64,000 nt of DNA from Williamsia sterculiae. Lineage in GTDB: Bacteria; Actinomycetota; Actinomycetes; Mycobacteriales; Mycobacteriaceae. Position 1 is the first letter of the stretch. The number at the start of each line of letters is the position of its first letter. Location: positions 434,001 through 498,000 of the forward strand of contig NZ_FTNT01000003.1 of NCBI RefSeq assembly GCF_900156495.1, in the 5' to 3' direction. Below the pieces are notes generated by a model that was not told the DNA's origin, made no database searches, and saw only the letters and a list, made by a program, of their open reading frames with translations. Both the position numbers and the translations under genes were made by a program. Of the stretch, positions 53,170 through 61,114 are shown piece by piece.

Positions 53170-54107
53170 GCGCATTCGGACTGTGCATCGGATGCGGTGG
53201 GACCATCGGTGGTGCGTGGTCGGTGGCCGCGCTCGCGGCACTGGCCGAGGCCACCGGGCTAGACCCCCGCGATGCGGCCGTATTGCAGGGCACCTCCGCC
53301 GGTGCGGAGATCGTCACGATGCTGGCCGGCGGGTACAGCGTCGGAGACCTGGTGGCCATGCAGAGCGGAGCACCGCGCGACCATGTGCTGACTGCTCATC
53401 TCGCTGACACCCCATCGGGAATCCCACCTGTGCCGCGACCACGACTCACCGCCCCGAAGTCGATCCTGCGCAACCGTGGCAGCGGTGGCCATGCCGCGAT
53501 CGCCGGACTGGCACCACACGGGAACGGTGACAACACCTGGTTACGCCGACTCGCCGATGTGGTGGCCGGGCCAGGGGAGTGGTTGCCACATCCTGGAGCA
53601 CGGTTGGTCGCGTACGCGCCGACCACCGGTGAGCGAGTCGCATTCGGCTCTGCGGGTGCACCGACCAGCACCGCCGCGGATGCTCTCGCGGCGTCGTGGG
53701 CGGTTCCAGGGTGGATGCCCCCGGTCACCATCGGAGACCGGAAGTACGTCGACGGTGGCGCGGCCTCCACCGCATCGGTCGATCTGATCGACACGTCATC
53801 CCTCGACGCCTTTTACGTGATCACCCCGATGGCCTCCCCACCCGGTGTACGGGCACCCGGACTCGCCGGTCGGATAGAGGACCAACTGCTGCGTAGGCCG
53901 ATGAGCGCGGTGCTCGAGAGGGAGCTCGACGCGGTGCGTGGTGCCGGCGTCGCGGTCACCTGGATCCATCCCGCGTCCGACGACATGGCCGTGCTCGGAG
54001 CCAATTTCATGCGCCGCGGCCATCGCGCGGACGCTTTCGCGGGGGCACGGAGCACCGCGCGCTCGCGTGTCACCGAGGCGTTGAGCACCGACGAGCGGAG
54101 GGTCTGA
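53166..54107 (+). CDS. Patatin-like phospholipase/esterase
   Basis: The 313-residue protein has the patatin oxyanion motif CIGCGGTIGGAWSVAAL, the nucleophile Ser44 in QGTSAGAEIV, and Asp196 of the Asp-Gly-Gly motif in RKYVDGGAAST, giving the Ser-Asp dyad. It hydrolyses acyl esters, perhaps a lipid or the ester formed by the monooxygenase encoded next. GTG 53166 overlaps the upstream stop (GTGA). Its stop and the next ATG share one base (TGATG). Confidence 0.87.
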   Translation: MSAFGLCIGCGGTIGGAWSVAALAALAEATGLDPRDAAVLQGTSAGAEIVTMLAGGYSVGDLVAMQSGAPRDHVLTAHLADTPSGIPPVPRPRLTAPKSILRNRGSGGHAAIAGLAPHGNGDNTWLRRLADVVAGPGEWLPHPGARLVAYAPTTGERVAFGSAGAPTSTAADALAASWAVPGWMPPVTIGDRKYVDGGAASTASVDLIDTSSLDAFYVITPMASPPGVRAPGLAGRIEDQLLRRPMSAVLERELDAVRGAGVAVTWIHPASDDMAVLGANFMRRGHRADAFAGARSTARSRVTEALSTDERRV

Positions 54108-55561
54108 TGTCCCGCGATCCACGCATCGTCATCGTCGGCGCCGGGGTGGCCGGTTTGACGATGGCACATGTGCTGGACGACAACGGGTTCACCGACTACC
54201 AGATCCTGGAGAAGGGGAGCGACGTCGGCGGGGTGTGGCATTGGAACCGGTACCCCGGGCTCACCTGCGACGTGCCATCCCAGATCTACCAGTTCGGTTT
54301 CGCCCCGAAGGCGGACTGGGGCAGGATCTGGGCCACCGGAGCGGAGATCGCCGAGTACTTCCGCGACGTCGCCGACTCACTGCACATCACCGAACACATC
54401 CGCTTCGGCACCGAGGTCGTGTCGGCGGAATGGAGTGACACCGACAACGAGTGGTCGATCACCACGAGAGACGGCGCGGCCGTCGTCGCTGACATCTTCA
54501 TCTGTGCGACGGGGGTGCTGCACAACCCCGCCATTCCTGATATCGCAGGACTCGAGTCCTTCACCGGACCGGTGGTGCACACGGCCCGCTGGGACGACGC
54601 CGTCGTCACCGACGGTGCCCGGATCGGCATCATCGGAACCGGTTCCACCGGCGTGCAGGTGGTCTCGGCGTTGGCGCCCGCAGCGCGCTCGGTGACGCAC
54701 TTCGTCCGCAGCCCACAGTGGGTGTTGTGGGCGCCGATGAGGATGCGGCAGCCGGCCTTCGTGTCGTCGCTGTTGCGTCGAGCGCCGTGGCTACACGACC
54801 GGTTGTATGACGGATTGCTCTGGGGGTCCGGCATTCTCGCCGACATCACCACCCGGCCGTCGTGGCGGCGACGGTTGGTGCAGGACTATGCGAGGTTGTG
54901 TCTGCGACTGCAGGTTCGCGACCCCGCGATACGCCCCACGCTGCAACCCGATTACGAACCGTTGTGTAAGCGCCAGGTGGTGTCCGGAACGTACTACGCA
55001 GCGATCCGACAACCGCACGTCTCGGTGGTCACCGACGGCATCGATCGGGTCACGCCCTCCGGTATCGACACCGCCGACGGCATCCACCACGACCTCGATG
55101 TGATCATCCTGGCCACCGGTTTCCGTGCGCACGATTACATGCGGCCGATGACGATCACCGGTCGGGGTGGCAGGGCACTCGACGAGGTGTGGGACGACGG
55201 CCCGCGCGCCTACCGGATGACCGCCATTCCCGACATGCCGAACCTGTTCACCGTGCTCGGGCCGAACTCGCCCACCGGGTCGATCTCGTTGCAGTACTCG
55301 GCGGAACTGACCGCCAAGTACATCGTCGGCTGGCTGCATCGGTTCCGACGAGGTGAGCTCACCACGGTGGAGGTGACCGAGGAGGCGACCGACGAGTTCA
55401 ATCGGGAGGTCACCGAGGCCACCGGGCCCACGGTGTGGAACACGGGATGTAACTCGTGGTACCTGACGGAGTCCGGTGCCGTCGATCTGTGGCCATTTCA
55501 GAAGTCGACACTGACCCGCATGCTCAGCGAGACGGTGGACGACCACTTCCACATCACCTAG
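54107..55561 (+). CDS. Baeyer-Villiger-type flavin monooxygenase (MymA/EthA-like)
   Basis: The 484-residue protein has two Rossmann motifs, IVIVGAGVAGLTMAHVL and RIGIIGTGSTGVQVVSAL. Between them is the type I Baeyer-Villiger fingerprint F-x-G-x-x-x-H-x-x-x-W-D: Phe152-Thr-Gly154, His158, Trp162-Asp163 in SFTGPVVHTARWDD. It inserts an oxygen atom next to a ketone, using FAD and NADPH. It is the last gene of the SDR-synthetase-SDR-patatin-monooxygenase operon, in which an alcohol could be oxidised to a ketone, converted to an ester and hydrolysed. Confidence 0.9.
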   Translation: MSRDPRIVIVGAGVAGLTMAHVLDDNGFTDYQILEKGSDVGGVWHWNRYPGLTCDVPSQIYQFGFAPKADWGRIWATGAEIAEYFRDVADSLHITEHIRFGTEVVSAEWSDTDNEWSITTRDGAAVVADIFICATGVLHNPAIPDIAGLESFTGPVVHTARWDDAVVTDGARIGIIGTGSTGVQVVSALAPAARSVTHFVRSPQWVLWAPMRMRQPAFVSSLLRRAPWLHDRLYDGLLWGSGILADITTRPSWRRRLVQDYARLCLRLQVRDPAIRPTLQPDYEPLCKRQVVSGTYYAAIRQPHVSVVTDGIDRVTPSGIDTADGIHHDLDVIILATGFRAHDYMRPMTITGRGGRALDEVWDDGPRAYRMTAIPDMPNLFTVLGPNSPTGSISLQYSAELTAKYIVGWLHRFRRGELTTVEVTEEATDEFNREVTEATGPTVWNTGCNSWYLTESGAVDLWPFQKSTLTRMLSETVDDHFHIT

Positions 55562-55672
55562 GGGACCGACTCCACAGGTGCGGCGACCTACGTGACAGGG
55601 CGGACGCTGCGTGTGGACGTCGACGGCGCGTTTGCAGTGCGGCTGTTCGCCTTCAACCCCCACGGGCGATCG

Positions 55673-56131
55673 TCAGCGGTGGATGAACATTCCCTTGCCG
55701 ACCGCCGGTTCGGTGTCACGATCAGAGATCTCCTCGCCACACTCCGAACACACCACGCGGGCGTGCATGCGGTGCCCACACGGTTTGTGCAGCAGGTCGA
55801 CCGGCGGCGCCGTCAGTCCCGTCCAGTGATTACCCCACTCCATCATCGCGACATACACCGGGAACAGGGCGTGCCCTTTGGGCGTCAACCGGTAGTGCGC
55901 TCTCGCACCACCGTCAGGATCCGATCGGCGCTCCAGAATATCGTTGTCGATCAATGTGTTCAGCCGGTCGGACAGGATGTTGCGTGCAAGACCGATGCCG
56001 CGTTGAAACTCTTCGAAGCGATGAGCACCGTTGAACGCTTGTCGCAGGATCGGCCAGACCCATCGCTCACCGAGGACCGCTGATGCTCGGGCGACTGCGC
56101 AGTTCTCTTCGAACAACTCTTCGTGCTTCAT
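55673..56131 (-). CDS. HxlR-family regulator with C-terminal Cys/His cluster
   Basis: The 152-residue protein has the winged helix CAVARASAVLGERWVWPILRQAFNGAHRFEEFQRGIGLARNILSDRLNTLIDNDILERRSDPDGGARAHYRLTPKGHAL. The C-terminal tail KPCGHRMHARVVCSECGEEI adds Cys/His residues in a Cys-x-His...Cys-x-x-Cys arrangement that could bind a metal; plain HxlR proteins end before this. A 20-bp motif lies upstream of its start at 56150 and again upstream of the enoyl-CoA hydratase, so it may control both. Confidence 0.87.
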   Translation of the reverse strand: MKHEELFEENCAVARASAVLGERWVWPILRQAFNGAHRFEEFQRGIGLARNILSDRLNTLIDNDILERRSDPDGGARAHYRLTPKGHALFPVYVAMMEWGNHWTGLTAPPVDLLHKPCGHRMHARVVCSECGEEISDRDTEPAVGKGMFIHR

Positions 56132-56149
56132 GGTGCCAAGAATATGGAT

Positions 56150-56169
56150 GAACGTTGCGATCTGCTACT
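56150..56169 (-). promoter_or_regulatory. Shared 20-bp motif upstream of hxlR-like gene
   Basis: On the minus strand this reads AGTAGCAGATCGCAACGTTC and matches 16 of 20 positions of the element at 57093-57112. It lies 19-38 bp upstream of the HxlR ATG, where autorepression would act. Confidence 0.5.
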
Positions 56170-56221
56170 GCAGATGGGCCTGCGTCATGCGAGCCGACGG
56201 TCGCGAGGCTCGCGGGTCAGC

Positions 56222-57046
56222 TCAGCTGCCCGTGAACCGGGCATCTCGTCGCTCGATGAACGAGGCCACCCCCTCGTGGCCATCAGCCGTGTGCAGTAAC
56301 GCGGACATGTCCGGCTCGAGTCTGGCAAAGGCGGCGGCCTCGCCCTCCAACCGAGCACGATGGGCCGACCCCAGGGTGGTCCTGACCCCCAGCGGCGCCG
56401 CCTTCTCGCTGATGTGTTCCGCGATCTCGAGGGCGCGTTCGACGTGTCGACCCGGTTCGACGACCTCCTGTACCAGCCCTATCCGCAGCGCTTCAGCGGC
56501 GTCGTACTCTTCACCGGTCAGCAGCCACCGCATCGCATTTCCCCAACCTGCATCGCGTGGTAGGCGAATTGTGGCCCCACCGAACGCGTAGATTCCGCGG
56601 TTCACCTCCATCTGCGCGAATCTCGAATCAGATGCGGCAACGCGTATATCGGCGGCCAGCATCAATTCGATGGCCAGCGTCATCGACAAACCATGAACCG
56701 CCGTGATCAACGGGGTCGTCCATATCCCGTCTTTACGCCAGGGGTCGCGCATCCCCGGCCGCGAGGGATCGAGCACCCCCTCTTCGATCTTCGGACCCAC
56801 CTCGGCCAGGTCGAGCCCGCTGGTGAAATGCTTGCCGTTACCGAACAACACGCCGCACCGCAGGTCCGGATCGTTCTCCAACTCGTAGTAGGCCCGAGCG
56901 AGATCGTTGATCAGCTCGACGTTGAACGCGTTGTATTTGTGTGGTCGATTGAGACCGATCAGCAGCACGTGGCTCCTACGCTCGAGTGTGACCACCGGTC
57001 CTGATTGGCCCGGCTTCGGAACTTCTCGCGCGCTCGTGTCACTCAT
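56222..57046 (-). CDS. Enoyl-CoA hydratase/isomerase family protein
   Basis: The 274-residue crotonase-fold protein carries VLLIGLNRPHKYNAFNVELINDL, the oxyanion segment FGNGKHFTSGLDLAEVG, and the second oxyanion region HGLSMTLAIELMLAADIRVAASDSRFAQMEVNRGIYAFGG. Glu in FAQMEVNRG is a plausible catalytic acid. ATG 57046 is chosen because of AAGGAG upstream; the frame runs on to 57100. It is monocistronic or follows the epoxide-hydrolase-like operon across a 261-bp gap rich in palindromes. Confidence 0.87.
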   Translation of the reverse strand: MSDTSAREVPKPGQSGPVVTLERRSHVLLIGLNRPHKYNAFNVELINDLARAYYELENDPDLRCGVLFGNGKHFTSGLDLAEVGPKIEEGVLDPSRPGMRDPWRKDGIWTTPLITAVHGLSMTLAIELMLAADIRVAASDSRFAQMEVNRGIYAFGGATIRLPRDAGWGNAMRWLLTGEEYDAAEALRIGLVQEVVEPGRHVERALEIAEHISEKAAPLGVRTTLGSAHRARLEGEAAAFARLEPDMSALLHTADGHEGVASFIERRDARFTGS

Positions 57047-57307
57047 CGACCACTCCTTGGGTTGCTGGGCATCGTCGCATGGGATGCTTTTTAGTAGCAA
57101 TACGCAACGTACTATAGCGCGATGACGTGCCCGTGGAAGCCATCACGGAACAAATGTCGTGTGCAACAGCGTCCCGCCAGGCACGGTTTGCGTGCCCGAG
57201 GCATGTGCACGTGCAGTAATTGAGTACTGCTTTGCAACGCAACATTGCAGCGTTGTCGATCTGGGAGTGTGCGGCTGTTCCCGGGTCCGCGAATCGTTCG
57301 GCAATCC
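57047..57307. promoter_or_regulatory. 261-bp gap with several small palindromes
   Basis: No gene is visible. It holds the enoyl-CoA hydratase promoter, with TATAGT on the minus strand at 57116-57111. Two perfect hairpins lie in it: GCAGTA/TACTGC (57213-57218 and 57225-57230, 6-bp spacer) and CAACGC/GCGTTG (57235-57240 and 57250-57255, 9-bp spacer). The base composition is lower in GC than the genes around it. Confidence 0.45.
57093..57112 (+). promoter_or_regulatory. Shared 20-bp motif upstream of enoyl-CoA hydratase
   Basis: AGTAGCAATACGCAACGTAC is 16 of 20 identical to the motif in front of the HxlR-like gene. It also has AGTA and TACT as outer inverted arms (57093-57096 and 57110-57113). 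It sits just downstream of the TATAGT box of the hydratase gene, a repressor position. Confidence 0.5.
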
Positions 57308-58213
57308 TTACGGTCCGTCGTCAGCGGGCACAACGATGCTGTGGCGGGCAACCCACTCCACGATCGCGTCGCCTACGGCACCCGGGTTGTATGTCGGCGC
57401 CCAGTGGCCGCCGAGGATGTCCCGGATCTCGATGGTGGAGATCGCGGGGTGCGGGTCGCGCTGCGTGACGGATGGGATGAAGATGTCACGCTGCGGTGTC
57501 AGCACCAGAACAGGTACGTCGGTGCCGTCACGCTCCGGCTTGGCCAGGCGGGGCAACACGTTGGCAGCGTAGATCCGGATCGAGGCGGCGTTGCGGCGCG
57601 CGCTGGGGCCCGGCGGTCGGGGGCTGTCCGAATCCGGGCGCTCGAAGGCGTTGATCGCGAGTCTGATCGTCGGGTCGATCAGCCCCAGACGGGCCAGGAT
57701 GGGCGCGACCACCGGGATCGAGAAGAATCCCATGTAGAGCGGCGATTTCCACATCGCGACGATGTCGCGGAATCGGCGTTGCTTGGCCTTACGCGCCACC
57801 CATCCGGGCACGTGGTCGATACACGGGCCGGAGATCGAACTGTAGGAGAGGACTCCGTGTAGATCATGGCCGGTGATCAGGTGCCAAGCCTGCACGGAGC
57901 CCCAATCATGACCGACGAGGTGTACCCCCTCGTCGGTGCCCGCCTGCTCGATGGCGTGGTCGATGACTCGCTGGAGGTCGTCGGCGAGTTGATCGAGACG
58001 GTAGTCGACGATGCGGTTCGGCTTGTCGGACACACCGGTGCCACGGGTGTCGTAGGTGACCACGTGGTGGTCGACGACCAGCCGTTGGACGATGCCATCC
58101 CAAGCGGAGTGGTCGTCAGGGAATCCGTGGACGAGGACGACGGTCGATCGGGTGGGGTCGCCTGCGGTCTGGACGGCGAGCTCGATACCGTCACTCGTGG
58201 TCACCGTGCTCAT
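57308..58213 (-). CDS. Alpha/beta hydrolase, epoxide hydrolase-like
   Basis: The 301-residue protein has the oxyanion motif LVHGFPDDHSAWDG and, in the nucleophile elbow, Asp103 in LVGHDWGSVQAWH, the aspartate typical of epoxide hydrolases and dehalogenases rather than the serine of esterases. The His is in LGGHWAPTYNPGAV near the end. ATG 58213 has AAGGGA upstream and overlaps the stop of the MpaB-like gene (ATGA). It is the last gene of a five-gene minus-strand operon, so it could open an epoxide made by the upstream oxygenase. Confidence 0.85.
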   Translation of the reverse strand: MSTVTTSDGIELAVQTAGDPTRSTVVLVHGFPDDHSAWDGIVQRLVVDHHVVTYDTRGTGVSDKPNRIVDYRLDQLADDLQRVIDHAIEQAGTDEGVHLVGHDWGSVQAWHLITGHDLHGVLSYSSISGPCIDHVPGWVARKAKQRRFRDIVAMWKSPLYMGFFSIPVVAPILARLGLIDPTIRLAINAFERPDSDSPRPPGPSARRNAASIRIYAANVLPRLAKPERDGTDVPVLVLTPQRDIFIPSVTQRDPHPAISTIEIRDILGGHWAPTYNPGAVGDAIVEWVARHSIVVPADDGP

Positions 58214-59163
58214 GCGATTTCCCTTCTCGAGGTGAGTGCTTCGGCGGAGAAGCGCTTGCGCCAAGCAGGTCTGGACCAGCGTGCCCTTGTCGACATCCAT
58301 GCCAGTCCGATGCGGTAGGAGATCTCGCGGGGCAGGACCATGCGCCAGAAGGCCAGGTGGATGCGCTCGCTGAGCCGATCGCTCGGACGCTCACCGAAGC
58401 CGATCATGTCGCGCTCTTCGGGGAGCAATCCGATCATCACGGCCACCCGGAGGAAGTGTCGGATCGGAGCACTGATAACCGCCCACACCGGCAGCGGTAG
58501 CCACCGCAGCGTGGCCGGCGCGGGCATTCCCTCGGCGCGTGTCAACCCGATCAGGATCCGCACGCCGTCGTTGCGAGGATCGGCGACGCGGTCACGTTCC
58601 GCGGGCCACGTGGCAACGAACTCGTCGTACGAATCCGGCATGCCGAGCACCCCGAACCGCCTGCCCACCTCGATGAATCCGAGGTACGCGTCATCCCGGA
58701 ACTGTTGTGACGGCCAACCGCGCAGTTTCGCGAACCCCTGCAGGTAACTGGCGGTGATGGCCGCCCAGTTCCAGGTCCAGATGTCGCGCGTCCACGCGTG
58801 GTATGTCGATCCGCGAGTGTCCTCGCCCTTCATCGGTCTGTGCAATTCGCGCATTGCGTACGCGACGTGGTCGGCCTCGTCGCCGGCATGGGCAACACCT
58901 GAGATCATCTCGAGGGTGTCGCGCAATCGGCGTACGAAGTCGAAGACGTCGGCACCCGGATCGGCGAAGACCTTGTCGTGCGTCAGCGTCGCCGCCGCTG
59001 TTGCTGGGTGCATCAGGGGCAACAGGAAACCCGGCAACCCATAGAGCGGGATCAGCGGTTCGGCGAGCACCCGACGGACGGGCGAACCGGTCACCAGTAG
59101 CTCGGGGCGCCTGTCCGCGCGAGTGGGGGAGAAGCCGCCGGAACGGGGATTGACGGAGGTCAT
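58210..59163 (-). CDS. MpaB/rubber-oxygenase-like protein (DUF2236)
   Basis: The 317-residue protein matches the oxygenase-MpaB/DUF2236 group, which includes haem-binding rubber oxygenases and the MpaB prenyl-chain oxygenase. Indicative parts are LIPLYGLPGFLLPLMHPATAAATLTHDKVFADPGADVFDFVRRLRDTLEMIS, AYAMRELHRPMKG and TYHAWTRDIWTWNWAAITASYLQGF. Reactions are oxidative C=C cleavage or related. It overlaps both neighbours by four bases (ATGA), so it is tightly coupled in the catabolic operon. Confidence 0.75.
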   Translation of the reverse strand: MTSVNPRSGGFSPTRADRRPELLVTGSPVRRVLAEPLIPLYGLPGFLLPLMHPATAAATLTHDKVFADPGADVFDFVRRLRDTLEMISGVAHAGDEADHVAYAMRELHRPMKGEDTRGSTYHAWTRDIWTWNWAAITASYLQGFAKLRGWPSQQFRDDAYLGFIEVGRRFGVLGMPDSYDEFVATWPAERDRVADPRNDGVRILIGLTRAEGMPAPATLRWLPLPVWAVISAPIRHFLRVAVMIGLLPEERDMIGFGERPSDRLSERIHLAFWRMVLPREISYRIGLAWMSTRARWSRPAWRKRFSAEALTSRREIA

Positions 59164-59825
59164 ACCGCACCGACTTCTGTCAGGGCGGTGACGGCTTCAG
59201 CGAACATCGTCGACTTGATCTTGCCGAGTGTCTCCGTCGACTTTCCTGCCAGCGGAACCACACGCTCCACTGCCCGGTCGACCAGGTCGGACTCGGTCAC
59301 GGCGTGGTCGACCAGACCCACCGCAACCGCGTCGGCGCCGCTGAATCGGCGCCCGGTCGTCATCGAATCCACGGCAGCTCGCGGCGTCACCTTGCTCTGG
59401 ATCAGTGCCGCCATACCCGGCGTGAACGGAATCGAGATGTCCACCTCGGGAAAGCAGAAGAACCCACGGTCGTCGCGCATGACGCGCCAGTCGAACGCCA
59501 TTGCCAGCATCGCCCCCGCGCCGAAGGCGTGACCGTTGATCGCGGTCGCCGTCGGGACGGGGAGCGTGAGGACTCGAGCGAACAGCGCCTGCACCCGGGT
59601 GACGTACGCGAGGAACTGGTTAGGGTTGCGACCCAGCCAGTCGAGGTCGAGTCCATTGGAATAGAACTTCCCGGTCGCGGTTACGACCAACGGCGCGGGC
59701 TCCGAGAGGACTTCGTCGAGAGCGGCACCGAATTCCTCCATCCATTCCGGGCTCAATCGGTTCTCGGTGTCACCGATGTCGAGCACGTGAACGCTGTCGC
59801 GCTTGCTCAGCTGGGGCGTGGACAA
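59160..59825 (-). CDS. Enoyl-CoA hydratase/isomerase family protein (short)
   Basis: The 221-residue crotonase-fold protein is shorter than most hydratases (250-270). It has VVTATGKFYSNGLDLDWLGRN, ATAINGHAFGAGAMLAMAFDWRVMRDDRGFFCFPEVDISIPFTPG and a helical end. Pro-Glu-Val-Asp in FPEVDIS is where isomerases of the ECI type place their acid. The start appears to be a TTG at 59825 behind AAGGA with a long spacing; the frame is open to 59984 through the SRPBCC gene but no ATG or GTG fits. Confidence 0.8.
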   Translation of the reverse strand: MSTPQLSKRDSVHVLDIGDTENRLSPEWMEEFGAALDEVLSEPAPLVVTATGKFYSNGLDLDWLGRNPNQFLAYVTRVQALFARVLTLPVPTATAINGHAFGAGAMLAMAFDWRVMRDDRGFFCFPEVDISIPFTPGMAALIQSKVTPRAAVDSMTTGRRFSGADAVAVGLVDHAVTESDLVDRAVERVVPLAGKSTETLGKIKSTMFAEAVTALTEVGAV

Positions 59826-59842
59826 TTCGTCATCAATCCTTA

Positions 59843-60304
59843 TCAACGGTGGTGGGGTCCTGGGGTAGCGGTGCGGTCGATCTCCCGCAGGACCAAGGCA
59901 AACCCGACGTGCGAGACGATCACGGCGACCCTCGCGATCACTCCACCGATCAACGGTTGTTCGAAGGCAAGTTCCGACGTCCAAACCGCCTCGGTGTGGC
60001 CGTCACGATCGTGAAACTCTATGCGGCCGAACCGATGGTCGAGCGACACCGGAGCGTCGCGGATCAGGTAGTCGAAGCGTATTGGCGCCCCGACGTCCAC
60101 GATCTCCTCCACCAGGTAACCGCCGACGAACTCGATGCGGCGGACCGTACCCACACCGGTCGGCCCGTCTGACCCCGCCTCGATGATCCGGACAGCGCGT
60201 ATGCCGCGTACCTGGGTGAAGAGCTCCGGGTCGGTGAGGGTGGCAAAGAGGTCGCGCGCGTGCGCGCCCAGCCGGCGACGGACGGTGACGGTTCGCGTGG
60301 CCAT
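59843..60304 (-). CDS. SRPBCC family protein (paralogue of the upstream gene)
   Basis: The 153-residue protein begins RTVTVRRRLGAHARDLFATLTDPELFTQVRGI and has GVGTVRRIEFVGGYLVEEIV and RFGRIEFHDRDGHTEAVWTSELAFEQPLIGGVI. The pattern G-x-V-R-R, G-R-[IV]-E-F and P-[LI]-I-G is shared with the next gene upstream, so the two are tandem paralogues. ATG 60304 is used. It lies 17 bp before the isomerase-like gene. The ligand-binding fold suggests handling of a hydrophobic catabolic intermediate. Confidence 0.75.
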   Translation of the reverse strand: MATRTVTVRRRLGAHARDLFATLTDPELFTQVRGIRAVRIIEAGSDGPTGVGTVRRIEFVGGYLVEEIVDVGAPIRFDYLIRDAPVSLDHRFGRIEFHDRDGHTEAVWTSELAFEQPLIGGVIARVAVIVSHVGFALVLREIDRTATPGPHHR

Positions 60305-60386
60305 CAGCGGTCGCGCCCCGAGGGGAGCGCCCGATTCTCGACCGCGCGCGGGGTTGGGATGATGCGGGTGACGCGCACTGTGCGCA

Positions 60387-60848
60387 TCAGCGTCCCTCGC
60401 GGCCGGCCCGCGCAACGGATCTCTTCTCCATCTGATGGAGCACCGTGGCGAACACCTTGGAGAACAACAATGAGAATGCGCGGTCGACACGATCGCCGAT
60501 GATGGGAAGCTCCACGGTGAACACCGTTGACCAGGTGACGCGCGTGCCGCCGTTTACCTCGCTAAACTCCACCCGGCCCAGTTCGTGGCGAGCCTTCGGA
60601 AAAGACCAAATGATCCGATACTCCATCAGACGCGGACGGTCGAATGCGGTGATCTCCTCACGCAACTGGACGACGACGGCGTTGAGTCGACGGACCGCCC
60701 CGAGCCCGTTCTTCTCCGTCTTGCCCGGTACCACCACTGTGGACGAGACCGCCATCGGGAGATCGGAGAGTCGCTCGTGGTCGGTGAATTCATCGAAAAC
60801 TATGTCGATGGGCGCCGGAATGAATCTACTGAGGTTGATGGTCTGCAA
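60387..60848 (-). CDS. SRPBCC family protein, first gene of the catabolic operon
   Basis: The 153-residue protein begins NLSRFIPAPIDIVFDEFTDHERLSDLPMAV and has GLGAVRRLNAVVVQLREEITAFDRPRLMEYRI and ELGRVEFSEVNGGTRVTWSTVFTVELPIIGDRV. The start is a TTG at 60848 with a strong AGGAG at the right spacing, so the unusual codon is well supported. It is the first gene after the operator-like element at 60934, followed by its paralogue and the enoyl-CoA hydratase, MpaB-like and epoxide-hydrolase-like genes. Confidence 0.78.
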   Translation of the reverse strand: MQTINLSRFIPAPIDIVFDEFTDHERLSDLPMAVSSTVVVPGKTEKNGLGAVRRLNAVVVQLREEITAFDRPRLMEYRIIWSFPKARHELGRVEFSEVNGGTRVTWSTVFTVELPIIGDRVDRAFSLLFSKVFATVLHQMEKRSVARAGREGR

Positions 60849-60933
60849 CGGATCTCCTGTTCGTACCCGCGGGTCACCGCGAGTACCGGTGGGACTGAAC
60901 GCTGTCTCGATCGCGCAACGGTAGCAAAACGTT

Positions 60934-60953
60934 CGCTCTAGATCGATCGTTCT
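60934..60953 (-). promoter_or_regulatory. 20-bp element upstream of the SRPBCC-first operon
   Basis: CGCTCTAGATCGATCGTTCT here matches 17 of 20 positions of the element at 61074. It lies about 85-105 bp upstream of the minus-strand operon start. It probably serves as an operator for the divergent TetR. Confidence 0.55.
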
Positions 60954-61073
60954 GAAATATCGGGTGTCAACGCCGCGCCTTCGAACGACAGCAACGCGAA
61001 GGCTCCGCGACGGACGGGAGAACCCTGCCAGTGGTGCCTACGGCATACGGCGGGCACTCTCTATTCGGCCCGT

Positions 61074-61093
61074 CGCTCTAGATCGGTAGCTCT
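61074..61093 (+). promoter_or_regulatory. 20-bp element upstream of the TetR gene
   Basis: CGCTCTAGATCGGTAGCTCT lies 21-41 bp in front of the TetR start and differs from the element at 60934 at only three positions. The pair brackets the divergent region, as expected for a TetR that controls both the minus-strand operon and its own. Confidence 0.55.
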
Positions 61094-61114
61094 ATTACGG
61101 TTATGGTGTTGGCC

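Noticed and set aside
57195-57260. Cluster of small palindromes considered as an attachment site or tRNA remnant
   Set aside because: No tRNA cloverleaf or integrase is present, and the arms are only 6 bp; regulatory sites or a terminator explain it as well.
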